Counted from the first letter of the stretch, positions 29,491 to 40,493 are shown. The stretch: 42,463 bases of DNA from Mycoplasma marinum (GCF_004335975.1 NZ_PSZO01000007.1:1-42463), one strand, 5' to 3'. Notes: generated from the letters alone by a model not told the origin. Program-made: numbers and translations.

Positions 29491-31584
29491 TTATTTATCC
29501 TCTTTAGTTGTAGTAGTTTTTTCTTCTTTAACTACTTCTTCTTTTTCTTTAACTACTTGAGTTGCCCCTTCTTTTGAAGGTTTAACTTTAGCAATAAGAT
29601 CTTTTAAAGAATGTTTTGTAGCTGCAGGAGCAACTTTATCCTTAGGAGCAGGTAATTCACCATGCTCAACAATATATTCAATTTCCTCTGCAACTATTGT
29701 TTCTTTTTCAAGAAGCGCTTTAGAAATGGCTTTTAGAAGTGGTAAGTTTTTATTAATTACTTTTTCTGCCTCAATTTGAGCAGCCATAATAATTTTTCTA
29801 ACCTCTTGGTCAATTTCATGACCGACAGCATCTGAAAAGTCTTTATTTTTATTGTAATCTCTACCTAAGAATGGCGAACCTTGATTTGCCTCATATTGAA
29901 TTGGTCCAAGATCTGACATACCTCATTGAGTAACCATCATTCTTGCGATTCTTGTAGCCTTCTCAATATCATTTGCAGCACCATTTGAAACTTGATCTGC
30001 ACCATACATAATTTTTTCAGCTGCACGCCCACCCATGAATGACATGATTTGTGCATGTAGGTCTGATTTTTTATTATAGTATGACTCTTTTTCTGGAGTC
30101 ATTAAGTTATAACCACCAGCTTGACCACGAGGGATTATTGTTATTTTTTGAACTTTTTGACCACCTGGAACCTTAATACCAATAACGGCATGTCCAGCTT
30201 CATGTAGAGAAACCATTGTTAATTCTTCTTTTTCAATAACTCTTGATTTCTTAGCAGGACCAGCCATAACTCTATCAATTGCTTCATCAATTTGATCAGC
30301 TGTTATTACACCTGAATTTTCACGAACAGCTAAAAGTGATGCTTCATTAATAACCGATTCTAATTGAGCACCTGAATAACCAGGAGTACGTTTAGCAATA
30401 TTACCAAAGTCAACACCAGGATCTATACGCTTACCTTTGGCATGAACATCAAGAATTGCCTCACGCTCTTTAATATCTGGAAGTCCAACAGTAATAGTTC
30501 TATCAAAACGTCCAGGTCTTTGTAAAGCAGGATCTAGAACATCAGGACGGTTAGTAGCTGCAAGAACTAAAATACCATTATTTTCTGACATACCATCCAT
30601 TTCAACAAGAAGTTGGTTAAGTGTTTGTTCACGCTCATCATTTCCACCACCCATACCAGCACCACGAGATCTACCAACAGCATCTAGCTCATCAATAAAT
30701 ATAATACATGGGGCATTCTTACGAGCTTCACGGAACATTTCACGAACACGCTTAGCACCAACACCAACAAACATTTCAACAAAATTAGATGCAGAAATGA
30801 AGTAGAATGGAACACCAGCTTCTCCGGCAGTAGCTTTAGCAATTAAAGTCTTACCTGTACCTGGAGGCCCACCCAATAAAATACCTTTAGGAATTTTTGC
30901 ACCTGCAGCTTTATATTTAGCAGGATTTTTAAGGAAATCAACAACTTCAATAACCTCTTCTTTAACTTCTTCATTACCAGCGACATCTGAGAATTTTTTA
31001 TCTGATACCATTTTTTGAGCTTTATTATTTCCGACTGAGAATGGTGATCCACCACCAGCTCCACCAGATTTTTTAGCCAATCAAATCATCACAAAGATGA
31101 ATAATACCATTGGTAATAGTGAAATCATTATATTTACTCATTTACTAGGAGCTTTATATACGGTACCACTAATACCTGAATCACTATGATTTTTACCAGA
31201 AGAATCAATAAATGCTCCTTTGTGGCCTTTCATTATAGAATTAGGTATGTTTGCACCAGTTGCTGCAGAGAATGATTGTCTAAAATCATCAATTTGCCCA
31301 GGTGTTGCACCCGGAACGATATATTTCTCTTCTCTTCCACCATTTAAGTGTTCGGTTACATATATTTTTGAATACGCTGAATCAAAAGTAATGTCCTTAA
31401 TATAATGATCATCCTTCGTATCACTTTCAGCTTTTTTAAGTTTTGTTTCAAAACTAGATGCTGAAACTATCTTATCTTTTTTAAAGAATAGGAAATAAAG
31501 TCCTATTATTAGTGCTGCTGTAACTAATAAAATGACTATAAATCCTGTTCAATTAAACTTTTTCTTTTTATTTTGTGTGGCCAT
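29491..31584 (-). CDS. ftsH: ATP-dependent zinc metalloprotease FtsH
   Basis: A 697-aa membrane-bound AAA+ protease that degrades misassembled membrane and short-lived cytoplasmic proteins. Its two membrane segments lie at about 12-33 and 148-168, enclosing an extracytoplasmic domain. The AAA domain has GPPGTGKT (about 238), Walker [11 protein letters not shown] and the arginine finger in RPGRFDR. The zinc site is HEAGH at 461-465. The last 50 residues form a low-complexity Lys/Glu/Thr tail ([19 protein letters not shown]). The start is ATG 31582-31584 with SD GGAGGG; downstream ATGs would remove the first membrane segment. It lies downstream of tilS, with its own -10. Confidence 0.97.
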
Positions 31585-31631
31585 TTATGCCCTCCTTGTA
31601 ATCCTTTTTAAATTAAGGAATAGATATTTAA

Positions 31632-31637
31632 ATTATA
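31632..31637 (-). promoter_or_regulatory. -10 box of ftsH
   Basis: TATAAT on the minus strand (TGTATAAT), 47 nt upstream of the ftsH ATG and downstream of the tilS terminator. The -35 is unclear. Confidence 0.45.
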
Positions 31638-31716
31638 CATTTTTATTATTTATAAATATAGTAAATGTATAACAGTCTATTTAATATCTTTTTAATTGTA
31701 TCACATATAAGTTATT

Positions 31717-31746
31717 TAAAATAGCACTCAACCATATAGAGTGCTA
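31717..31746 (-). terminator. Terminator overlapping the tilS stop codon
   Basis: A perfect 8-bp stem, TAGCACTC (31722-31729) with GAGTGCTA (31739-31746), then TTTT on the minus strand. The TAG stop of tilS is inside the stem. Confidence 0.75.
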
Positions 31747-32604
31747 TTTTTTACTAATAATTGATATAATTCCATTCTCTTTTTTAATATATTCATCACT
31801 AGAAATTTTATATTCAGCCTTACCATTTTTAGAAGTTATAAAGTCTATTATTGAATTTATTTTATCTTTTGTGACTTTAATATCAGTTCCAAACTCATGT
31901 AAAAATTCAAATATTACTTCTTCTTTAAAATGTAAAATACGAAATGATTTTACTGAAAAACTATTTTTAGCCCATAAAAAGCAATTAAATTGTACTTTTC
32001 TATTCTTTTTAACTAAAATTTTATTAGACATCTTAAATCAAGAAAGCCTTTGTTTTTTGGCTTTTAATGATAATTTACTTAATTCAATACGTAACTTATT
32101 CCTTGTATAAACTGGTTCAGAATTTGAAGAATCTATAGCATAAGGTATATTTCAAATTTTGCATAATTCCAAAAGGTCTTTTTTTCAATATTTATCAATA
32201 AATGGTCTTGTAATTTTCATTCCTTTTAGGTAATTAACCTTTTTAATACCGAAATATTTCGGTTCTCTTCCACTTTCTTTTTGCATAAGTGCAGTTTCAA
32301 GAAAATCATCTTTATGATGAGCCACTAGTAATTCGTTGCACTCAAATTCATCATATACTTCTTTAAAAAAGTCATATCTAACTTCTCTTGCTCAAGCTTG
32401 AAAATTAGTTTTTGGTTTTCCCTTTAATGATAAAACTTTGATTTCAATATTATTTTCTTTACAGAATTCTCTTACAATATTCTCATCATTATTTGAATCT
32501 GGTCTTGCATTGTAATTGACATGTGCAACAACAACTTTTTTATTTCTATTTTTGTGTAATAGAACCATTGAGTCTGGTCCTCCGGAAATTGCTAATAATT
32601 TCAT
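31744..32604 (-). CDS. tilS: tRNA(Ile)-lysidine synthase
   Basis: A 286-aa enzyme that modifies C34 of the CAU tRNA-Ile to lysidine so that it reads AUA, a common codon in this AT-rich genome. The N-terminal PP-loop is ISGGPDSM (about 6-13). Next come VAHVNYNARPDSNND and AHHKDDFLETALMQ, typical of the family. It is shorter than the about 430-470 aa of E. coli and Bacillus TilS, as in other mycoplasmas. Several TGA Trp codons are present. The ATG follows the pth stop by 2 nt, so the two are translated together. Confidence 0.92.
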
Positions 32605-32606
32605 AA

Positions 32607-33161
32607 TTAAACCTGCTTACCTTTAATATTATATTTATTCATCACTGTGTTAATATCTTTACTCATAAATAACTTGGCAGCTTTTGCTGCATGCGCTATA
32701 ACCTTATCGATAGATTTTCTATCTTCTTTTGAAAAATTACCCAATACATGTTTCACTGTATCATTACCTCTACCAATACCTATTTTAATCCTTGCAAAAT
32801 TTTGAGTTCCTGCATTAGCAATAATGCTTTTAACACCATTTTGTCCCCCTGCTGAACCAGTTGTTTTAATTGCAACCTTGCCAACTCCATGATCCATATC
32901 ATCATAAATAACTAATAAATCTTCTGGTTCTATTTTATAAAAACGCATGATAGATTGAACTGCGTCTCCCGATAGATTCATAAATGTTTGAGGTTTAGCT
33001 ATAATAACATCATCCACTTTTGCAAAATGAGCATTAAATTTTTCTTTATTAAGTTCAACATCAAGTAATCTTGCGAGTTCTTCAACCGCATCAAAACCAA
33101 CATTGTGCCTTGTATTTTTATATTCTTGACCTGGATTACCAAGTCCTACTATTAATTTCAT
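32607..33161 (-). CDS. pth: Peptidyl-tRNA hydrolase
   Basis: A 184-aa enzyme that frees tRNA from dropped-off peptidyl-tRNA. The N-terminal signature is VGLGNPGQEYKNTRHNVGF with catalytic H19, followed by the conserved KPQTFMNLSGDAV and VIYDDMDHGVGKV. It is followed after 2 nt by tilS, the classic pth-tilS-ftsH gene order. A -10 TATAAT lies only 6 nt upstream of the ATG, and no SD is present, so the mRNA is probably leaderless. Confidence 0.96.
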   Translation of the reverse strand: MKLIVGLGNPGQEYKNTRHNVGFDAVEELARLLDVELNKEKFNAHFAKVDDVIIAKPQTFMNLSGDAVQSIMRFYKIEPEDLLVIYDDMDHGVGKVAIKTTGSAGGQNGVKSIIANAGTQNFARIKIGIGRGNDTVKHVLGNFSKEDRKSIDKVIAHAAKAAKLFMSKDINTVMNKYNIKGKQV

Positions 33162-33167
33162 AATTCA

Positions 33168-33173
33168 ATTATA
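33168..33173 (-). promoter_or_regulatory. -10 box of pth
   Basis: TATAAT on the minus strand separated from the ATG by 6 nt. The expected start of transcription is at or next to the A of the start codon. Confidence 0.6.
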
Positions 33174-33293
33174 ACTTTTAGTTTTTTAAAATAAATATTT
33201 TTATTAAAAATATGTTCTAAATATAATGATAAATAATTAAATAAAAAAAATAAATCAACACATTAGTCAACTTATTCATGATATATTAATTGC

Positions 33294-34895
33294 TTATAAT
33301 TCAATAACTTTATTAAACATCTTTGTCTGGGTAACAGTTAAATGGTGAGAAATCATAATAATCGTTACGTCTTTGTCTTCTAGTATATTTTTAAGAATTG
33401 AATCAGCATTCTTTTTATCCAAATTACCAAAACATTCATCAAGAATTAATATAGATTTTTTATTAATTCAAACTCGAGCTAAATTCACTCTTTGTTGTTG
33501 CCCTGTAGAAAGTGCATTTTTATCTAATCTATCACTTTTATTTTTTATAAAATTAAGGTTAAATTTTTCTTTAAGATCCTTAAGTTTATAAGTAGCGTTA
33601 CCAAACAGAGACATATTTTCATCAAACGTTTCATTGATTATCAAGTTGTGATTATTTGCATAAGATATATTACTTAAATACTTTTGTTCCTCAATTGTCT
33701 CAATTTTATTCCCATCAATTAATATTGAACCACCATTGGGTTTAATTTGATTTAATATTAAGTTTAGTAATGTACTTTTACCAGAACCACTTTTACCTGT
33801 AATAGCTATCTTTTCACCCTTATTAATATTGAAAGATAAATCCTTAAATATTTCCTTATCATTATAAGAAAAATCAAGTTTTTGTACTTTAATTTCTTTT
33901 TCAAACCAAGGTGATAACACTTCTTTTTTAGCATGTTTATTTTTACAATAATCTGGGTTATCTCTAAGAGGTTTTGTTTGTCTTGCCGCAACAAAAGATG
34001 CAACCAAATTATTTAGTTCACCTTGAAAAATTTCAAGCGACATAAAAATACCTAAAAATAATGTTACAACTGAGTAGTTAATTTTAAATACAAATATTGA
34101 AATTGAAACCAACAATGTTGTCTCAACAATTGCAGCAATCAAAGCATTAACATATTTAAATATTTGTTCTGTTTTAAAAAAGGAAATACTAGTTTTTTGA
34201 ACATTTGAATTTGCTTCACCTATTTTTTCACCCAAAGCTTCTATATTGTCATTCCAAAATAGTGTTTCAATACCTAATGTTAAATCATTTAAATCTTCAT
34301 TATATTTTTTTCTCATATCTGCTTTAGCTTTCGTTTTAACTCTTAATTTTTTATCAAAAACAACAAGAATTATTTTTGACAAAATACAAATAAAAGCTAA
34401 TATTAATGCTATATAGAAGTTTAACAATGCAATCGCAACAAAGGATGCAATTATAGTTGAAATGGATTTTATAAATAATAAGTAGTTTGCAAAGTAGTTA
34501 TCTGAAATTGAATTCGCAGTTTCAGTTAGATTATCTCAATGTGCTCCCTTACCAATTTTTTTAAAATCAGAGATATTATTTAGAAATACATTTTCAGAAT
34601 AATTATTCCGTAAAATTCTTTCTACTCTTATACTATATATATTTTTAATAACAGCTTCAAAGACTACAAGGACTACCATAATAGCCATAAGTATAAATGT
34701 ATACCCTATTCATTTTTCTGTTAAAGTTGCATTATTATTAATCGCATAATTTACAGTTTTGGAAACAAAATATGGAGTTATACCCATTGCAACAGCAGAA
34801 AATATGTTTGCCAAAATAGCAAAAAATGAGATTGTTGGCATTTCCTTTAGCAACTTAATCGTAACCCTTTTTTTATAGTGAGATTTTTGAATCAT
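33294..34895 (-). CDS. ABC exporter half-transporter 2 (permease-ATPase)
   Basis: A 533-aa half-transporter with an N-terminal membrane domain (about six segments) and a C-terminal ABC domain. Walker A is GKSGSGKST at about 367-375. The Q-loop position reads ISYANNHNLI, with Asn where Gln is usual. The signature is LSTGQQQRVNLAR. Walker B is LILDECFGNLD, with the catalytic Glu. The H-loop is ISHHL. The TGA Trp codons keep the frame open. The start overlaps the upstream half-transporter by 23 nt, which strongly suggests a heterodimer. The substrate is unknown (lipid, drug or peptide are all possible for this family). Confidence 0.88.
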
Positions 34896-36525
34896 AAATC
34901 ACCTCTTCTTTTTTACTTAAGTGGTGAGTAATATTTATCAAACCCCCATCATAAACTTTTGATAGATAATCCATTATATACCCTCTTGAAACTCTATCAA
35001 TATTTGAAAAACCTTCATCAGAAATAATCCAACCAGGGTTTTTCAATACTATTCTTGCAAAATTAATTTTTTGTTTTTGCCCTTCTGAAATAGAAGTAAT
35101 ATCAATTTTCTTATCCAATTCTAAGTCGTTAAATTTAATTGCTTTTAAAATGTTTTTGATATCTTCAATGTTGGCACTTTTATCAAATAATGCAATATTT
35201 TCAAATAAAGTTGCATTAAAAACATATGGTTCTGAATTTAATATTCCTATATTGTTTATTATAGTTTTGGATGAAAGTTCTTTTGAATTATTGTTACTTA
35301 TTTCAATTGTTCCCTCATATGTATTTTGTTTACCCAAAATTGAATTTATTAAAGTACTTTTACCAGAACCAGAATCACCAACTATCACATATTTTTTTCC
35401 CTTAAATAGTTGCAAATTAATATTATCTTCAAATAATTTTTTACCCTCAAAGGCTATGTTGTAATTTTTGATGCTAATTTGATTAATGTCTTTAATATAT
35501 TTGAGAACAATAGGCTGTTCAATTGTTGGAACAAAGAAATGGAATAATTTTGCATATTGTAAAACATCTTGCATATTTTCAGTTAATTGAAATACAGATC
35601 CTGTAAATAAAGTTGTTACCATTCCAATTGCTACCAATGATTCCTTTGAAATTTTTCCGTTTATAACAAGAATACATGCAATTACAATTAAACCAAATTC
35701 TACGAAAATACCCATTATTATAGAAGGAGTTTGAGAAAGCATTGCTTTTGAAATAAATCTAACAATTTTCTTTTCAATCCATGCAAATTTTCTTTTTAAA
35801 AATCCTACAACTACATTGCTCGAGTTATTTAAATAGAAAACTGAATGCAATGACAAATTGCTTGATATTTCATCTTCCAATTTATTAATATTACCCTCTA
35901 TTTCTTTTTGACCTTTAGAAAGGAAGGGTGATATAAACCCCATAGAAAAAATAACAAAAATACAAAGACCTAATGCAGCAAGGCCGATAATTCATGAGAT
36001 ATAAAATATCAAAAATCCGCCAATAAACATCCTTAATAAATTTTGCATTAAGGAGTACTTGTGTCTAATAGTATTATCAACATATTTGTCAACACTATCA
36101 ATTGTTATGGATTTAAATGATCCAGGAGCTTCACTTATTTTTCTTTGTCCCTCTTCACAAGAATATGATTTAAAAATATATCTTCTTAACTTTGTCTTTA
36201 AAATTGAACATTCCTTCTCTAGGAAATACTCAGATACATATTTGATAATTAAAAAAGATGTTGTGACACCTAAATTAATTAAAAACCACATCATAAACTT
36301 ATTATAATTTTTATCAATTAATGCTCTAAATACAAATGTTGTGAAATATATTGTAACAACCGTCATTATTGCAACATATGAAAATGATAAGAAAAATATA
36401 ATTGATTTAAAAACAGGAATTTTAGGCAAAGTTTTTTTAATTTTAGAATATTCATTTTTTTCTTTTTCAATTTTAATTTTCTTATTGGCTAATTTAAGTT
36501 TATCTTCAGCAGATATTTTGGACAT
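34873..36525 (-). CDS. ABC exporter half-transporter 1 (permease-ATPase)
   Basis: A 550-aa partner of half-transporter 2. A basic N-terminal cytoplasmic region of about 40 residues precedes the first membrane segment (IIFFLSFSYVAIMTVVTIYF). The ABC domain has Walker A GDSGSGKST (about 383-391), a Q-loop position reading GILNSEPYVF without Gln, a degenerate signature SISEGQKQKINFAR (LSGGQ to ISEGQ), Walker B WIISDEGFSNID and the H-loop ITHHL. Since Walker motifs and the catalytic Glu survive, ATP binding is likely. The ATG has an SD-like AAAGAGGA. An operator-like palindrome and -10 lie upstream. Confidence 0.88.
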
Positions 36526-36547
36526 ATTATCCTCTTTTCTCTATTTA

Positions 36548-36568
36548 ATTATATAGTTATCTAACTAT
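36548..36568 (-). promoter_or_regulatory. Promoter and operator-like palindrome of the ABC exporter pair
   Basis: TATAAT on the minus strand (36548-36553) directly abuts the inverted repeat ATAGTTA-TC-TAACTAT (36553-36568, perfect 7-bp arms). The palindrome sits between -10 and the expected -35, a standard place for a repressor site. Confidence 0.45.
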
Positions 36569-36592
36569 TAAATTTTGATAGTATTTTTTAGC

Positions 36593-36622
36593 ATAAAAAA
36601 ATACTTTCGTAAATAAGTATTT
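36593..36622 (-). terminator. Terminator of guaA
   Basis: A perfect 8-bp stem, AAATACTT (36599-36606) with AAGTATTT (36615-36622), then a T-run on the minus strand, 12 nt past the guaA stop. Confidence 0.85.
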
Positions 36623-36634
36623 GTAGTATTTATT

Positions 36635-38164
36635 TTATTCTCATTCTATTGTTGAAGGTGGTTTTGAAGTTATATCATAAACTACTCTATTAACATCTTT
36701 AACTTTGTTTGTAATTTCTGATGAAACCTTTACAATAAATTCATAAGGTAATTGTGAGAATGTTGCAGTCATAAAATCAACAGTATCCACTGATCTAAGA
36801 GCTGCTGTATAGGCATATGTACGTTCATCACCTTGTACACCAACTGTTTTTATTGGTGTAAGAACTGCAAATGCTTGTGAAACTTGATCATACAATCCTG
36901 CTTCCCTTAAGTTGGAAATAAATATATTATCTACCTCTTGTAAGATTCTTACTTTTTCAGCATCAACTGAACCAATAATTCTAATTGCAAGACCAGGGCC
37001 TGGGAAAGGATGTCTCATTATTAGATTTTTAGGAAGTCCAAGTTTTAAACCAAGTTTCCTAACCTCATCCTTGAATAAATCATTTAGAGGTTCAAGAATT
37101 TTAAATTCCAATTCATCAGGCAATCCCCCAACATTATGATGAGATTTAATAACTTTAGCTGTTCCATTAATACCTGAAGATTCAATTAAATCAGGATATA
37201 TTGTTCCTTGTGCTAAAAAATAAGCATCAGAATGAGTTGCTTTTGCCTCGGTAAAAACATCAACAAATAATTTACCTATTATTTTACGCTTAGTTTCTGG
37301 ATCAGACACATTCTTTAAAGCGCTATAAAATTTGTCTTTGGCATCAATAGTTACTAAGTTCATATCATAAGCTGAACCAAATAATTTTTGAACTTCTTCT
37401 ACTTCATTTTTTCTAAGCAAACCATGATTCACAAAAATACAAGTTAATTGTTTACCAATAGCTTTATGCAATAACATAGCAACTACTGATGAATCTACTC
37501 CTCCAGATAAACCAAGAATAACTTTTTTATCACCCACGATTTTCTTTATTTCTTCAATCTTATTTTTAACTAAATTTTCAACTTTTCATGTAGGTTTTAG
37601 TTTAGCGATTTCAAATAAGAAATTAGCTATCATTTCTTTACCAAATTCTGTGTGAGTAACTTCAGCGTGGAATTGATATGTATAAATTTTCTTTTCATCA
37701 TTTATAGTCATTGCATTACATAAATCAGTTTTTGCAATAACTTTAAACCCAGGAGCAACTTCTGTTACAGTATCAAAATGCGACATTCAAACGTTAGACA
37801 CTTGTTCAATATTTTTTAACATTGGATGGTCCATAGTTTTAGTTAAAGAGACCTTTCCATATTCACCATCTTTTAACGTTTCAACTTTACCACCAAGTAA
37901 GTGGTGAATAAGTTGCATTCCATAACAAGTACCCAAAATAGGTTTTCCAATCTCAAAAATCTCTTTATCAATACTCAAAGAATTTTCTTCAAATACCGAT
38001 GAAGGTCCCCCAGAAAGAATAATTACATCAAACTTTTTAGCAATCTCGATAATATTAGGTGAAAAGGGTGAAATAATTTCTGAATATACACCAAGATCTC
38101 TAACTCTTCTTGCTATTAATTTACAATACTGCGAACCAAAATCTACAACTAATACTTTATTCAT
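36635..38164 (-). CDS. guaA: GMP synthase (glutamine-hydrolysing)
   Basis: A 509-aa enzyme aminating XMP to GMP with glutamine and ATP. The N-terminal glutaminase domain has the nucleophile C80 in GTCYGMQ and the [10 protein letters not shown] catalytic His/Glu. The ATP-pyrophosphatase motif SGGVDSS is at 220-226. The C-terminus ends PPSTIEWE, the canonical tail that contacts XMP. TGA codons at 37583-37585 and elsewhere are Trp and join what look like separate frames. SD AAGGAGAT precedes the ATG. It lies next to the purine permease, which is on the same strand with a terminator between. Confidence 0.97.
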
Positions 38165-38197
38165 TTTATCTCCTTAAATATTTATATTATTATTTTA

Positions 38198-38203
38198 ATT
38201 ATA
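38198..38203 (-). promoter_or_regulatory. -10 box of guaA
   Basis: TATAAT on the minus strand, 33 nt before the guaA ATG. The inverted repeat AGATT-AATA-AATCT (38203-38216) lies just upstream. The -35 is weak. Confidence 0.45.
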
Positions 38204-38216
38204 GATTAATAAATCT

Positions 38217-38530
38217 TTTAAAATCTTATTACCAATAAAAATAACATTAAAAACAAAACATATAAATATTCTTACGATATAAATAAGCTTTAAATCATAA
38301 GCTTAAATTAAAAAATATTCTATTTTTGGGGTTGTGTAAATAATTTTATAGTCCTTATGTTATTTTGAGTAACTTCTATCATCAACTCATTTTTAAGCTT
38401 CAAATATTTGTTTAAAGGAATTATATTTAAACCCTTCATTCAAAGTTAGTTTGATAATGTTGTCTTAATCACATGTTTTTCTATTTAATTGTATGAAAGC
38501 TTTTTCATTTATCTTTTTAATATTTAGATT
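38217..38530. other. Intergenic stretch between guaA and the purine permease
   Basis: I see no gene. Two AAGCTT hexamers lie 16 nt apart (about 38287 and 38300). I looked for a second purine riboswitch upstream of guaA and found no GTTTCTAC core on the minus strand. Confidence 0.4.
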
Positions 38531-38572
38531 TAAAAAGTGACTTACTTAAATTTTAAAATAAGTAATTCGCTT
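38531..38572 (-). terminator. Terminator of the purine permease gene
   Basis: Arms at 38535-38548 and 38559-38572 pair at 12 of 14 positions and are followed by TTTTT on the minus strand, 7 nt past the permease stop. Confidence 0.75.
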
Positions 38573-38578
38573 TAAATT

Positions 38579-40183
38579 TTATTTATAAAGATATAGGACT
38601 GTAGTTCCAAAGTATGTCAACGCCATTACAAACATTATCAACATTGGGATATTTAACCTTTCTCAATATAAGGTGTTCTGTTCAATTTCATTTTTTTCCT
38701 TAATGCCGCTTGAAACAATTTCGGTTTCATCACCAACTATAAATTGAGGTTTACCTCTTTTTTCATTTATGTATTGTTTAAGTCCTGCAAAGAAATTAAG
38801 AATTACAAAAATAGTAACACCTGCTGCAATACCCGCTGTAATTGAATAACTCAGCATTGTAATAACCAAAGTAATAAATAGTGCAGGAACATCAATCATT
38901 TCTTTTCAGTTAAACTCTTTAAGTTGCATCATCATTAATGATCCAACAAGGATTAAAGCAGGAGCTGTTATAGGCATTATAGTTGCTGGATTAACAGTAT
39001 TAGTTGCTGCATGAATATGTGAATTTGCAATTGGCATTAGTGGATTCATTATTGGTCAAAGTGCAATTGACAATAAGAATAATGAACCTGTAACTACTGA
39101 AGCAAATCCAGTTCTAGCTCCTGAAGTAACACCTGCTGTTGATTCTATGTATGAAGTAACAGTAGAAGCACCGATTGTGGCACCAGTTATTGTTCCAATT
39201 GCATCAGCTCAATTAGCTTTTGTCATTCATTTTTCTCCTTCTCTTTCATTGATTTTTGCAGATTCACCAATTACAAAAAGAGTACCCGTTGTATCAAAGA
39301 AGTCAGTATACAGAAATACAAATATAGCTATATAAGATAAAGGATTTTTAAACATAGTCCCAAGATGTGTTCACCCTTTACCCGCAATTTGAGAAAACCC
39401 CTTAAATTCATCACTATATTTATTCATTTTAAATGCTGGCGCAAAATCTTTTATACCTGCTGCCCAAAGTATAGACATTATCACAACTCCAGTACCCATA
39501 GCAATAATAATTCCACCTTTAATTTTCAAGAAATGAAGTATGAACATTAATAATAAAATAACTATAGAAACAATAATTAATGGATTCTTAAAATCACCTA
39601 ATTTTACTGCTGTTGCTGAAGTTACGCCACTTTTCAATCAAGGAGCAGCAATTGCGTCTGATTGTACAATCCCTGAATCTTGCAATCCAATAAAAGCTAA
39701 AAATAACCCAATAGCTGCCCCAATTGCGATTTTTAAGTTTTTAGGCATTGCCTTTGATATATATTTTCTTGCTGGTGTGATTGCTATAATAAAATACATT
39801 CAACCAGATACAAGAACTGCTGCCATTGCATCATATGGATCTATTTTTAATATTAAACAAACAGTAAATACAAAGAAAGCATTTGCTCCCATTCCTGGTG
39901 CTAATGAAATTGGAACATTAGCAAGAATTCCCATAGTAATAGTTGCCACAAAAGCGGAAATAACAGTTGCCAAAAATACTCCACCAATAGGCATTGATCC
40001 CGGCTTAGCAATATTAACTGTTGACATCATTGAAGGTTGAACTGCAAGAATGTATGCCATTGCTAAAAACGTTACTAAACCTCCAATGATTTCTTTCTTA
40101 AATGTAGCTTGCCTGGAGCTAAATTTAAAGTATTTTGTGATAAAGTTTTTATCACCATTTTCCGTATTGGAAATATTTTTCAT
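38579..40183 (-). CDS. NCS2-family purine (guanine/hypoxanthine) permease
   Basis: A 534-aa membrane protein of the AzgA/PbuG-like branch of NCS2, importing purine bases by proton symport. Visible are [20 protein letters not shown], the conserved [32 protein letters not shown], and [17 protein letters not shown]. About twelve to fourteen membrane segments are expected. Between the last segments it carries a charged loop ([17 protein letters not shown]). The ATG at 40181-40183 is preceded by SD AAAGGA; the upstream in-frame TTG overlaps that SD and is unlikely to be used. A purine riboswitch lies in the leader, fitting guanine or hypoxanthine as substrate. Confidence 0.93.
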
Positions 40184-40255
40184 TTTTTTTCCTTTCAAAC
40201 AAATTTTTTAACATCTCTAAAAATAAAAAACAAAGCATAATGCCATGTTAATAAT

Positions 40256-40278
40256 AAAAAAAGTAAGATACAAATCTT
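40256..40278 (-). terminator. Terminator of the riboswitch expression platform
   Basis: On the minus strand the short hairpin AAGAT-TTGT-ATCTT (40265-40278) is followed by AC and seven Ts (40256-40262). It sits 5 nt past the end of the aptamer. The stem is short, so it may need support from flanking pairs. Confidence 0.55.
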
Positions 40279-40283
40279 GGCTT

Positions 40284-40348
40284 TCTTTATAGTTAAAAGT
40301 TAAGGCTTTTAGTAGAAACGTATCACCAATTAGATACTTATATAAAGA
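40284..40348 (-). ncRNA. Purine riboswitch aptamer (guanine class, C74)
   Basis: On the minus strand: P1 TCTTTATA with TATAAAGA (8 perfect bp); P2 GTATC/GATAC; the junction GTTTCTAC identical to the xpt and add aptamers; P3 TAAAAG/CTTTTA with loop CCTTAA; then J3/1 ACTATA. The base that reads the ligand (position 74) is C, as in guanine/hypoxanthine riboswitches, whereas adenine ones have U. The P2 and P3 loops are shortened compared with xpt. It lies in the leader of the NCS2 permease gene, 101 nt before the ATG. Ligand binding would probably favour the terminator that follows, lowering permease expression. Confidence 0.88.
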
Positions 40349-40358
40349 TGTCAAATTA

Positions 40359-40364
40359 ATTATA
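40359..40364 (-). promoter_or_regulatory. -10 box of the purine permease leader
   Basis: TATAAT on the minus strand (TTGTATAAT), 10 nt before the aptamer. The -35 position is weak (TTATTA). Confidence 0.5.
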
Positions 40365-40477
40365 CAAAATTATGTAAATTATAATAAGTAATAAAGATTA
40401 GAAATAGATAGCACTAAGAAATGAAATATTATTTATCAAGTTGTTTTTTGTTTCACATATTAGCAGACCCTATTATG

Positions 40478-40486
40478 TGATAAAAT
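40478..40486 (+). promoter_or_regulatory. Extended -10 of gltX
   Basis: TGATAAAAT ends 7 nt before the gltX ATG, giving an essentially leaderless mRNA. It is the same nonamer as at 17462 and 25228. Confidence 0.6.
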
Positions 40487-40493
40487 TGAAACT

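Noticed and set aside
36641-38164. guaA split into three genes
   Set aside because: All three pieces are in one frame. One break is a TGA Trp codon and the other is only a choice of start, so the 509-aa protein is intact.
38217-38530. Second purine riboswitch between guaA and the permease
   Set aside because: No GTTTCTAC junction or three-way-junction pattern on the minus strand; only short inverted repeats are seen.
40184-40198. TTG start for the NCS2 permease five codons upstream
   Set aside because: It overlaps the AAAGGA SD that serves the ATG at 40181-40183.
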